64,000 nucleotides of DNA from Agroathelia rolfsii (Eukaryota; Basidiomycota; Agaricomycetes; Amylocorticiales; Amylocorticiaceae): assembly GCA_018343915.1 (NCBI GenBank), contig JABRWF010000007.1, positions 2,046,001 to 2,110,000 on the forward strand. The letters are read 5' to 3'. The notes under the pieces were generated by a model. It saw only the letters and a list, made by a program, of their open reading frames with translations, had not been told where the DNA came from and did not search any database. Shown piece after piece: positions 32,105-42,726 of this stretch. A program made the position numbers and the translations under genes. Each line of letters begins with the position of its first letter. Within the stretch, counting starts at the first letter, position 1.

Positions 32105-33591
32105 ATGTCTGTCCTGGCGCACTCTAGGGATAGTCTAGAAAGACTGTCGTCAGCACTGGTTCCCGTTCTCAAAACTACGGTTTCTCCAGCTTTCACTCGC
32201 GCACGGTTCTTGAAATATCTATTTTATTTCTTATTACTCGTAAATATCAAGTCTGCACCTTTCACATGGCACGGTCAGTCCCACCCACACTCACACTCGT
32301 CTCAATTGTACTACATCAAGCCATGTTTCCTGATGATCTGCTCGGCCGTGTCTAGTCCGTATATTCCGGTCTGTGGTTCTCTATCGCATCCGTACCTTCT
32401 TCCTCCACATCGGTTTATATCTCCGTCATCCACGGTCTCGTCGACTTCGACAAGCCAAATTCAATGACTGGTTCGATGCTACTATATCACCTGTGGGATT
32501 GGACCCATTCAAGGCAGTAACCGTCTACCACACGCGCGCTAGTACGACATCATTGCGTCCTCCTGCACATGTTCAGAAGAGCTGACCGCAACTTATTCTT
32601 TGCACAGCTATTGACGACTGCGACTTTAACGGCCATCTGAGCAACTCTAGCTACGGAAAGGTGCATCAGGAGCCAATACTGTTAGACTTCTTGCATGTCT
32701 GACACTCTTTGTGTAGACCTTTGACCATGCTCGGTTCAAGGCCGCCGTAACCTACTTCCCTAACTTCTTGCGTATTGGCGGATGGGTCCCACTTGGCGGC
32801 AAGTAATCATAATCACGCATTATTTGTCTTGCCCTTAATATGCTTGTTATACAGCAACACACTACCATTTCATTCGTGAAATTCCCATGTTCACGCCATA
32901 TGAAGTTCGTGTGTCTATTCTTACTTGGGATTCCAAATGGGTATGATATTCCTTTCCACACGGCATGTCCTATTCCTCATTACTAACACGCCAAAAGGTC
33001 TTTGTCGCAGGCCGTTTCGTCACCAAACCCAAGCCTGGCTCTAAAACTGCGAAATCCCATACACCCGCTGCGCTCAAATCATCCCACCGTACACCCGCCA
33101 CTCCCGGGGAAATCGACGGCAACAACACGCCGCCCACTCTCGAGAGGGTGGCCGCCGTCTCTGGTAGCAAAGACCCGATCGACGCCCTCAAGGAGTTGAC
33201 ACGCGATGCAGGCGAACCAGACGGCGCCGTCGTGCATTGTATCGCGGTTGCCGAGGTATGCTACAAGATCGGCCGCATCACCGTCCCGCCCGCGATGATA
33301 TTCTCGTCGGATGGTATGTGCACTACACGGCCGCCACATACGGAGGACGGTACCACCCCGGTGTCGTATTCCATCACCAACCCGCCGCCGCACTGGGAGC
33401 GTGTGCGTAAGCTGCGCGCGAACAGGAGGGAGTTTGTAAAGGTGATGACCGGTGGCTGGCGTGATGTGCCTGAGGAAGAGAGGTGGTGGGAAGACGCGTA
33501 CCGAGGAGAGGGCGAAGAGAAGAGAAAGGCTAATCTAGAGGCGCTGGACGCTATCAGAAAGGGCATGGATGCCGCTAGGAGGATGTACTAG
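32105..33591 (+). CDS. Hotdog-fold thioesterase-like protein (THEM6/4HBT-like), copy B
   Basis: Paralogue of the gene at 6696-8134. The first exon from ATG 32105 has FLKYLFYFLLLVNIKSAPFT, a hydrophobic anchor. Spliced through a phase 1 intron it continues VRIFRSVVLYRIRTF, FNDWFDATISPVGLDPF and VYHTRAS. The next exon has DDCDFNGHLSNSSYGK (hotdog signature), followed by FDHARFKAAVTYFPNF, then AEHYHFIREIP-like and YEVRVSILTWDSKW. The last exon (from about 32998 to the stop at 33589-33591) has FVAGRFVTKPKPGSK, CYKIGRITVPPAMIFSSDG and PPPHWERVRKLRA and ends MDAARRMY. All intron positions correspond to copy A. The last exon is clearly more GC rich than that of copy A. The function is inferred to be acyl-thioester hydrolysis at a membrane; it is not shown. 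Confidence 0.75.
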
Positions 33592-34171
33592 GACAAATGC
33601 GCTGGGATCGACACAGGAATGGCGGTTTTACTGCTCTTTTGCTTGTCTGGAGATCGTATGTATATGATAAATTGATTCATAATATATTTAAATGATATTT
33701 GTGCTCTAGCTAGGGAAGCCTTTTAGAGGTTGCCAGGGATGTGATGGAGCTCAAGCTGATATAGTTAGTATTCGAGTTCGATCGCTTGGAACGTGGATAT
33801 TTCGTCGGGTTACAATTACACCGCTTGGTGGAGAATGGCCCTATATAGTGCATCGTTACCAATGCTTAATAGACATTGATATACTGGCAAGTGTGAAGTA
33901 TGAAGTGACAGTTTCAGGAACCGACGCCGAGCTTACGTAACGCTGCTCTTGCCAATGCTGGGAGCGGCCACCCATTTGCCAGTAGCACTACCGTCATAAC
34001 TTGTACCTAGCGCACCGACACTACTACACTACCGGGCACCGTCAGGCGGTCATCTATATTACACATTATCATCTATCTTGAATCATCCCGACTACTGTGC
34101 AACACATCCTATTGTCACATTTTGTATAACCTCCTCCCGAGTACACTAGGCCGAATCTCGCAGTGAGCGCC
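33592..34171. other. Intergenic stretch, both flanking genes on plus strand
   Basis: 3' flank of thioesterase-like gene B and promoter of the zinc-finger gene. No gene or named motif seen; 33650-33710 is AT-rich and may hold the polyadenylation site of copy B. Confidence 0.55.
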
Positions 34172-35679
34172 ATGCTAACCACCTGGCATTCTGGTGAGTA
34201 GTACCGCTATTGGTCGAATGCCCATCGGGCGTGACTGAAATGCATCTTGCACATCTATGTTTTCATCTTCCCCTCAGAGCCTTCATCAAGCAATGCAGCC
34301 ATCCGCAAGTGTGGGAGATGCGGATATGAAGGTCCCGAGACGACTTTTCCCTTCAAACGCAATGGTGGAGGCTATCTCAAGACCTGTAAAACATGTACCG
34401 ATCGCCAGATTGTACGCAAGAACAACGCGAGTGTCATGGTCGGCGTTCCTACCACCGACGGTTCGACGCCGAAGAAACGGGGCAATCTCAAGCACCAGCC
34501 TCCGATGCTACCCTACTCAGAGCTTCTGGAGCGCCTTAAACGCCATCAGGATCAGGCGTTCGACATGGATTACTTTGTTACGCTCGAACAGGGTACATGG
34601 AGCTCAGGGGATAATCTTCATCAGAAGGCAAATAAACTGAGAGATATGCTGGGGGATGCGGCTGCATTAAGATGGAAGTGGGTACTGGAATGCAATACGA
34701 TGCTCTACGGATGCTCAGTCTCTCCTTTCTGCAGTCAGAAGAAGACGCGCAAAGCGGCGAATTCATCCGTTGTAACTTATTACTGCTCCAAGCTTGATGG
34801 TAGGATTTACCCTAATTCTATGGCATTGGCCTGATTGCTATCCCGCAAGGCGAACAGACAAACCATGGTACGAAGGAGAATAGTCGGCGTCCTGCTCGAC
34901 CCAAGATGCGACGCTACAAATGTGGTGGCTGGCTTCACATAACTATCATTAACAACTCGGAAGAGCTCGTTCGCATTCGTATGGTCCATGCCCATCCACA
35001 TCCGCGAGATGAGGATGACCATGACGATAGTATCGAAGATCTCGCACAGCTAGGGTCGATATCAGCACCACCAGCACCACCTACCAATTCCTTGCGCCCA
35101 GAACGGATACAGAGGGAGCCTACTGGCTCTCCAGACCCACCAGATTGGGAAGAGCCGGACGTACAGGACGCTAACATGATGGACGATATGGAGGACGAGC
35201 CAACTACTACCACCACAATACCCCCGGAGCCATGGCCGCCAGCCACTGGCCCACCATCTATGGCCATACCACCAGCATTGTCAGCTGTACCGCCTCCACC
35301 GCCACCGCCATTGCCTGTCTTAGAACCTGTAAGTCCCAGAGCGTTCCATCTCTCGTGTCTATGATCAAAACTATATTCAACACGCCACTGATGTCATGGG
35401 AACAAGCAGGTTTATTTCAGTGAAGGCCAGATTGCACATATCAAGCACAACTTTGATATCTTACTGAGCCTTGCGTCTGGCATGACTACTTCACATACTA
35501 CCACGCCTCGGGACCTCATGCCGCTGTTTGATCAGATCGAGCGCATAGCCAATCAAGTTGTACATGGACGTGAAAACGTGCCCCGACCACGGGAGGCTCA
35601 GGCTTGGAATGCTCCACCTCCTATTCCAGGAGCATTGCCGCCAGATGCACGTAGGGACTACAACCATTATTATCCTTGA
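34172..35679 (+). CDS. Zinc-finger protein with WRKY-GCM1/FAR1-like finger, transposase-type N-terminus without transposase domain
   Basis: Four exons (34172-34193, 34278-34799, 34850-35328, 35410-35679) give 430 residues. A first Cys cluster RKCGRCGYEGPETTFPF, YLKTCKTCTDRQ lies near residues 15-55. A second, VTYYCSKLDG followed by KMRRYKCGGWLHITI and RMVHAHPHP, has the C-x(n)-C...H-x-H spacing of WRKY-GCM1/FAR1-type fingers. Such fingers are found at the N-terminus of Mutator-like (MULE) transposases and of transcription factors derived from them (family knowledge). No DDE transposase, SWIM finger or terminal repeats follow. Instead there are acidic and Pro-rich stretches and an end reading RDYNHYYP. 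It is possibly a domesticated transcription factor or a member of a basidiomycete-specific family. The DNA-binding role is inferred. Confidence 0.62.
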
Positions 35680-36265
35680 GGCTTGCGAGGATTTAGAGGT
35701 CAGTTTCACTCTCATTCTCATCATCTTATTTTATGTTTTCCGTGAGGATGGTTCCATTGGTATTTTTACATTACAAAGGGTTGATTGTAGCATATGCATT
35801 AGCTGTTATTGTTCTCTTGTTTTCTGATATTTCCTTAATAAAGTTACGAATCAAAGTAGGATTTACTAGTGTCGAAGGGTTGGAAAGGGAATACTACACC
35901 GCAATTTGAACATAACAGTAACTTGGGTCACCACGCACAGCCTATGATTTACATGTTTACGTCCGGAAGTAGTGGCTACTTTCTAACCGGGTGCAATGCG
36001 GTCATAGTAATGAATCTTGTGAAGAACCACTGATATGCATCAATCCCCACTAAGAGCATTGCTGGCCGACCCCGCCGCCTACAGTCAGCCACTGGCAGCC
36101 TGGCCGAGTGTAGCCGAAGCAGTGAATCATTAGCTACAATTAGCTACAATGTCGTGCTTTCATTTCTTGATTACTTGTTGCTGACAAGAGGTGTCCGAGT
36201 CGCCCTGCCAGTGCCAGTCTGAGTGCTCGGGCCTGTGTCCACTCCTCAGCTTGTAACCACCTCCA
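35680..36265. other. Intergenic stretch upstream of the MFS gene
   Basis: No gene is supported. Likely promoter of the MFS exporter; it contains GCCACTGGC and GCCAGTGCCAGTC words near 36088-36217 and a direct repeat of TTAGCTACAA at 36130-36150. Confidence 0.55.
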
Positions 36266-38519
36266 ATGCAGTCGCCATTGATTTGGGCATTTAAACGATA
36301 TGGGCGTCCTTCAGGGTCTCACCGCTCGGCTGATGTAGAGTCTTCAGCGCCTTCGGAGCCCGGTATGGGTACTAGTGATGTCTTGAATCAGGCCCAAATC
36401 AGGTCAGGCTCTGGAACACTTCAAGAGCCATATGTTATTGAATGGGCACCCGGCGCCAAGAAGAATCCGCATAACTGGAATAGAGTATTTAGGTGGATGG
36501 TCACTGCTCAGGTGAGAGCGCATTTCTGTATCTCATCTAGGGACCGGACGATTCATATCTAGGCAATAAAGGTTAGCCTGGCAACGTTTACTGTCTCTTT
36601 TGGCAGTAGTGCCTACAGCGGTGGACTCAAATATGTAGAAAAAGATATGCATGTTGCATCTGAAGTGGCCGTCCTGGGGATATCCCTTTACGTCCTCGGC
36701 CTCGGTACAGGGTAGGTCTTTCTGGACATGTATACGATTGGTTTGAATTCTGACAGGTTCCCTTCTCCAGTCCTTTGCTTTTTGCGCCGTTGAGTGAAGT
36801 GAGTCTTTCGACAGATAAAGAGATGTGATCCTCAAGCGTATACATACTGTTGAACAGATGTATGGCCGAGTATGTCTTTCATAGGGTATATATGGTGCAT
36901 TCGGAAATGTTAATGACAATCCCAGAAAATTGTTTTTCTAACGACAGCCATCATATTCGTTATATTACAAATTGTCGGTATCACAACGCGAACCCTTGCT
37001 GCTTTGCTCGTAGTTAGAGCCTTGTCAGGAATTTCTGGCGCATCAAGTACATCTGCATTTTCTTTACTTGATTTTAGGACTTACCCAGCTTTAGTGATTA
37101 CAAACGCGGGTGGCTGTCTCTCGGACATGTGGTTACCAAAAGATCGAGGGATGCCTACTTCTCTATACTCCATGACGACATTTCTTGGACCAGGTAGGTT
37201 TACCTACCAAGTGAATTTTACTTCGGCGTTCTCAGTATTGTAAAAGTCGTTGGACCTATAGTCGGTGGATTTGTATCAGAGTCTCATTTAGGCTGGAGAT
37301 TTGTTTTTTGGATCCTGTTCATCTTGGCTACCGTCTCATTAGCCTGTGGTGCGGTGCTTACACCCGAGACAGTGGGTATTTTCCCATTCCACACTTGATT
37401 CTCTCTAACTATCTTGTCTTGCTCAGTATGGTCCGGTATTACTCCGCAGACTAGCCCATAAGCTCACAAAAGACACCAACGGTCAAACTCATTATATTTC
37501 CTTTCACGATGTCAAGCATCATGCGACTTTGCTTGGGAAACTCCGGGTCAATCTCAGCCGACCTTTTCGTAAGCAGCTTTATGCAAAATTTCCGGATGTT
37601 CCTATCTGAGACCAGTAAAGTTTTCCTTGTGACAGAACCGATAGTGGCTTGCGTGTCTATATTCGTTTCTGTGGCATATGCAACATTATATGCTCTTTTC
37701 ACATCCTTTCCAATTGTTTTTCAGCAACACCGAGGCTTTACTCCTGGTCAAAGTGGTCTTGCCTTCCTAGGCATAGGGGCTGGTATTATCTTTGGAACTT
37801 GTGCCTCTCCGATACAGGCTAGGTTGTACAGAAGAGCTATGGCTAGGAATCCAGATGGAAAAGCTTCTCCAGAAGAGTAAGATTGCGGCCTCTTGTTTGG
37901 TTTGCTTGAAGATACTGATATTTAACCTAGACGATTACACACACCAATTATTGGTGGCCTGATGCTACCTATAGGTCTCTTTTGGTTTAGTTGGTACAGT
38001 ACCCCAAGTTGGTTTCATAGTCCATCTAATATGGCTTACCCTATTTGGACCGAATCAGGACTACTGATCCGTCAATACCCTGGATCGTACCTATTCTTGC
38101 CGGAGTCCCATTTGGCATTGCAATTGCAATGATTTTGCAAGGATTAACTGCTTACCTTATGGATGCATACGCACTTTATTTTGCCAGTGCACTGGCTTCC
38201 CAGTTCTTCCTACGTTGTGTATGCGCTGCAGCCTTCCCTCTTTTTACTCCACCTATGTTCCGCGCGATTGGTGACGAGTGGGCATGCAGCGTATTTGCAT
38301 TTATTTCTCTGGCATGTATGCCTGTGCCGGCTCTCTTTTACGTGAGACCGTTTAACACTCATGTCCTCTTTTTTGTGCTGATCTATTCTCTCTTCCAAGA
38401 AATATGGGAAATATATCCGCTCGAAATCACCTTATGCATATAAAGAGGATTGTCTCCCCCCAGCCTCTGTCGGTTCTCCTCATGAAAAGAGTGATTCAAT
38501 TGGGAAGGAGAAAACATAG
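36266..38519 (+). CDS. Major facilitator superfamily drug:H+ antiporter (DHA1, Tpo1/Flr1-like)
   Basis: Proton-driven exporter of small molecules in the plasma membrane; the substrate is unknown. The N-terminal cytosolic part ends in YVIEWAPGAKKNPHNWNRVF, the usual DHA1 signature before helix 1. Later blocks are LATFTVSFGSSAYSGGLKY, GLGTGPLLFAPLSEMYGRK (motif A region), TLAALLVVRALSGISGASS, VVGPIVGGFVSE (motif C region), LGWRFVFWILFILATVSLA, YGPVLLRRLAHKLTKDT, FPIVFQQHRGFTPGQSGLAF, FSWTTDPSIPWIVPILAGVP and MPVPALFYKYG. The tail runs to the stop at 38517-38519. Around 37565 the frame only continues if an intron of about 66 nt (GTAAGC to GTGACAG) is accepted. That intron removes a usually conserved stretch before EPIV, so a frameshift is the alternative. 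The gene is tail-to-tail with GH3, 67 bp apart, and its codon use is more AT-rich than that of the housekeeping genes. Confidence 0.82.
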
Positions 38520-38586
38520 ATTCACGATATTGATACCCATACGATAATTCTACATTATCAAGATTTCTTCTCGTGAGACTTTACAT

Positions 38587-41500
38587 TCATAGATCCATCC
38601 AGTGGAATGTCTTTTCGATATCCACTTCTGTAACCTTGTGTAGGTCATTGCTGCTTCTTCCAGTATAAATTCCGTATGTTCCCGCCCGTACACTCCAGGA
38701 ACCCTTGACCTCGTCCCAGAAGGAAAACGCAAGCCGATCCAAGTGCAATTTGAGTTCGGCCGAACTCCCTGGTGCTACATCAATGGCTTTGTTGAACGCT
38801 CGGAGTTGAAGGGCAGGGGTGGTGACTCCGATGTTTGGATAAGATACGTATATTTGGACAACTTCCGAGCCCTTGACGGCGCCCGTGTTCTTGACTGTGG
38901 CGGTGGCAATAAAGCTGGCTTCATCTTCTTTCGTAACATTCAGAGATGTCAACTCGAAACTTGTGTAGCTCAGGCCATGACTATAATAATATCTAGTCAG
39001 GTCAGGTGCTTGAATGGAGTATGAAGAATGCCCACCCGAAGGGGAAGAGAGGACGGATGCCGCGAGAATGGAAGTGCTTGTAGCCGACGAACAGATCTTC
39101 ACGGTAATGGATCTGGCCGTTCTCGCTCGCAAGGTTGGGATATGCAGCGATATCTTCCATGCGCGCAGGGAGTGTCAGCGGGAGACGACCCGAAGGGTTA
39201 ACTACGCCGTAGATGACGTCTGCCAGAGCATTCCCGACTTCATTACCCAGATACCATGCCTGGACGATTGCATGTACCTCATTTACCCAAGGCATCCCTA
39301 CAGCAGATCCCTGTGGTGATTTTAATAAGATTATGGCCGTTATCGACGGGAAAGGATGCACTGACGGCTTGTATGCATACTACAGTCTTTGTATTGGCCT
39401 TTGCAATGGCAGCAATCGTTTCGTCCTGTCTTCCAGGCAAGTCCAGAGAAGGACGATCAAATCCTTCACTCTCCCACTCAGGTGTCAATCCACCAACAAA
39501 AATGACGGCATCGGACCTGGCGGCCAAATCAACTGCGTCTTTAATCGCTTGCTTAGGGTCAATTTTTAGGCATCCTCCAAGACGCTATGAACAAATTCAG
39601 CTGGTTTTCTGTGGCACTTCAGTGATATCCTTACAACTCCGCGCATTAATGCTGGTTGTGCTAGAGCGCCCTCTCCTGTTGGCGGAGAAGTATTGGTATA
39701 TTCAATGAGAACCTTCAATGCTTTTCCAGATTCGAAATGAGCGTTCCCTTTCTCTTCAACTGTGCCTTGACTAAATCATGGTTCAGGAACCATTTTTAAA
39801 GGTATAAGAAACGGAGCAGTTACCCATAATAAAACTCTCCTGGCGTTTGCTTCGTCCAATTGTCAATAACAAGCTTGTCCTCCACGTAGAGCTTCGCACG
39901 ACCTAACAGGTGCCGCCAACTTCAGTTCTTTCTTCACCACAAAAGACAAAGGTGGAATTTCATACCTGCAACAGCCACACCTAATTCGTATTCACCTGAT
40001 TCGTCAAAGGTGAGGAGACCCTCAATCTTGAGGGCCCAGGTCTCTCCCAAACCGGATGGCAAAAAGTCATTCAATTTAATGCGTGTATCGTTTAAGGTAT
40101 ATTCAGCGACAGGATCACCAACAGGCTGTCCGTCCAAGTTGCTGTTGTAAAAAATTGCACGCCATCCTGTCTCGCCGTCTGGAGTCTTCAAATTGTTTTC
40201 CAGTGTAGGGAGGAACTTGTGAGCTATGCGTATAAGGCGTCAAACTGAAGTGTAGATTTCAGATTATTCCATCGAAATAGTACTGACCATAACAGCCAAG
40301 CGAGTATTCCAATTCGATGCCCTCCGGGGCTCCTTCCACAAGACCGTCCCATGGTGTTACCACATACGTGGGCTTCAGCGCAGCGGATCCACCACCAGAA
40401 ATCACTGTTCCTTTCGCATTAGGGCCAATTACTGCTATCTTCTTCAGCTTCTTCGGTGTTATGGGGAGAAGCTCTTCATTATTCTTCAGCAAAACAATTC
40501 CCTCTGAGGCAATTTTACGACAGAGAGCGCGCCCTTCCGGAGAGTCACGCGAACGCTCTTTTCCGTCGCCGAAAACTATGTCTGGATTTCTATGTGCCTG
40601 CTTCTGCACAAACTTGAGCAACTCTGTGACGCGGGCGTTGATTGCATCAATTGAAGTCTTTTGTGCGGATAGTGAGTGTGTAACGAGGAGGGGAGTCCTC
40701 CAGCGTGGCGGACCAGGCATTTCAAGGTCTAGTCCTGCATTGATGGATTCTGCAGTACTGTATGTGCCGTACCTGTATCGCTTTGTGAGTAAAATAGAGA
40801 TGAGTTAGAACCAAAACTCACCAGTCGCTTATCACGAGTCCTTCGAATTTCCAATCAGATCGCAAAATTTGCTCAAGAACACGGGGATTTTCCGAGCAAT
40901 GGACGTTATCGATGCGGCCATACCTTGAGGAATGCGTAAGCAACCTCAGCACTCTACCAAACAAATATCTACACACGATGTCATGAATGCCCATGGTTTG
41001 GCATGTTTCTGGGCCAACATAAAGCTTGACATGTATAAGTTGACGCTGTGCTCAAATACAAGGCACTAGCACATTAGCTCACGGGTAAAGATAGATCTCT
41101 CGCAGAGCTCTCTCGGATACAACCGAGTTCGCCGCAGTCCGCTCATGTTCTTGGTCGTTTCCAACAAAGTGCTTGATGCACGCCGAGACACCCTTTGACT
41201 GGAGACCGTTAACATATGCGGCAGCCATCATACCTGAGTCCATCACGTGTAAGATGACGCTATACCTTGACGTATAATAGATCCGAGCCTTACCCGACAG
41301 ATGAGGGTCTTCAGAAAAGGATTCAAATGCACGTCCTCCCAGCGGTGATCTCTGTACATTACAAGTAGGAGCGAGCAGTATGACAGAGGACTTGATTTTG
41401 GCCTCCTCTGCAAGGAACACTCCTATCTTGGTTACAATTTCTGGATCAAAAGTCGCAGCAAGCGACGTAGCGCACTGAGAGTTTAAATATGTCGATTCTC

Positions 41501-41809
41501 AATATACTAGATCATAAGAAATAGGTGTAAAGGCGCACGGGGATGCATTGGGATGGCGTGGATATAAAATGGGACGAGCCGCGCACGCCGTTCGGCCCAT
41601 CGCTCATCCGCACAGACGGTATCTTCAGCCGTTGAACAGCATTTGTATTCCACCTTATTAGATCAGAGTAAGGTATGCGCTCATAGACAGATATGCACAT
41701 TTGCTCACCAATTTGGAGCTCCCAGAAGAGATATTTTCTCGTCCAATGTTAGCTTATCGACTAACTCCGAAACAGAATCTTGCAGGAATGAATGAACCAT
41801 TGCGGTCAT
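38587..41809 (-). CDS. Glycoside hydrolase family 3 beta-glucosidase with PA14 and Fn3-like domains
   Basis: It cleaves terminal beta-glucosyl residues, for example cellobiose. About 900 residues in roughly ten exons. It starts MTAMVHSFLQDSVSELVDKL without a signal peptide, so it is probably intracellular. GH3 landmarks are TLDEKISLLGAPNWWNT, IPSVRMSDGPNGVRG, GGRAFESFSEDPHLSG, GVSACIKHFVGNDQEHERT and the nucleophile Asp in FEGLVISDW. The second domain has GIVLLKNNEELLPI and KIAVIGPNAKGT. A PA14 insert follows (GWRAIFYNSNLDG, FDESGEYELGVAVAGRAKLY). The end of the catalytic part has FVGGLTPEWESEGFDRP, and the Fn3-like C-terminus has HGLSYTSFELTSL and SGEVVQIYVSYP-like sequence. All intron joins tested keep the frame, so the gene is intact. 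An alternative start is the second ATG at 41800. Confidence 0.92.
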
Positions 41810-42726
41810 AAAAAGATTCTGCCTAGGAGGTGGCCCCCTCTGACTTTTATAGCTGAGGAAGGGGTCTCGTGAAGCCTATGCTATTTTTCCGAAGTCTCGC
41901 CGAACCATTTTTTCGGACATCAGTAGTACATGCATCATCGTCAAATTCTTCAGGGCTTCAGGTTCATGAATTAGACTACAGACTTCGCTGCGTCTATTTT
42001 CCCGGCCATAGATACGAATATGAATCAACAACGTGCTTTCAGCCATTATACTTACTGTTCGTGTGACACCAGCAACTTGAAGTTGCTGGATCGGAATCCA
42101 TCGCCCGCAACTGAATGATACACATAAACAAATTAACCAGTACGAATCATCAGCTGATGAAGACAGAATGCAAAAAGACAACACGTGCGGAATATCGTAA
42201 CAAAGTATTTTCCGCATTCGTAGCCCGAAAGCTGTCATAGTGCGTTCGAGGCCAATGGCAAAATTACATGCTATCTAACCTTTGAATCAGGTGAGTAAAT
42301 TTCATACGCATACATCCACCTTGTATCATGCTCCAACTATTCAGAGATCGCAGTGCACAGACCCACCTCCTTTGAACCCCTGAAGGATTTTATTTGGCAT
42401 TTCTCATCTCGCCTGATCGCTCTCTGTTTTGGTTCCTCGAGGGACTTCCTAGCAATCCTCCGAGAGCATAACTCCGCTCAGTACATCAGCAAATCCTCTC
42501 ATTCCCTATATTCCAAGCTCTGACCGGCCTGAGGTCTGAAGCCGAAGCTGCTTAGTATGATATACCACAGAACTGGTAAAAACCTTTGTATACTCAAGGA
42601 CAAAAATGAATTATTGATTCAAGAATCAAATTATTGGTTGAAAAACATTAATAATGATGCATACATATATGTTAAGCTCGGTGTCACTCCCCTTTCCTAA
42701 TCATATATTCAATCTTCGGTAATCAT
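41810..42726. other. AT-rich intergenic stretch between GH3 and a methyltransferase pseudogene
   Basis: Upstream side of the GH3 gene. One minus-strand open frame of 120 codons at 41876-42238 shows no recognisable family and no splice logic, so I do not call it. No repeat structure seen. Confidence 0.5.

Noticed and set aside
41876..42238. 120-codon minus-strand frame upstream of GH3
   Set aside because: No recognisable domain, irregular composition and no splice logic linking it to GH3 or to the methyltransferase pseudogene.
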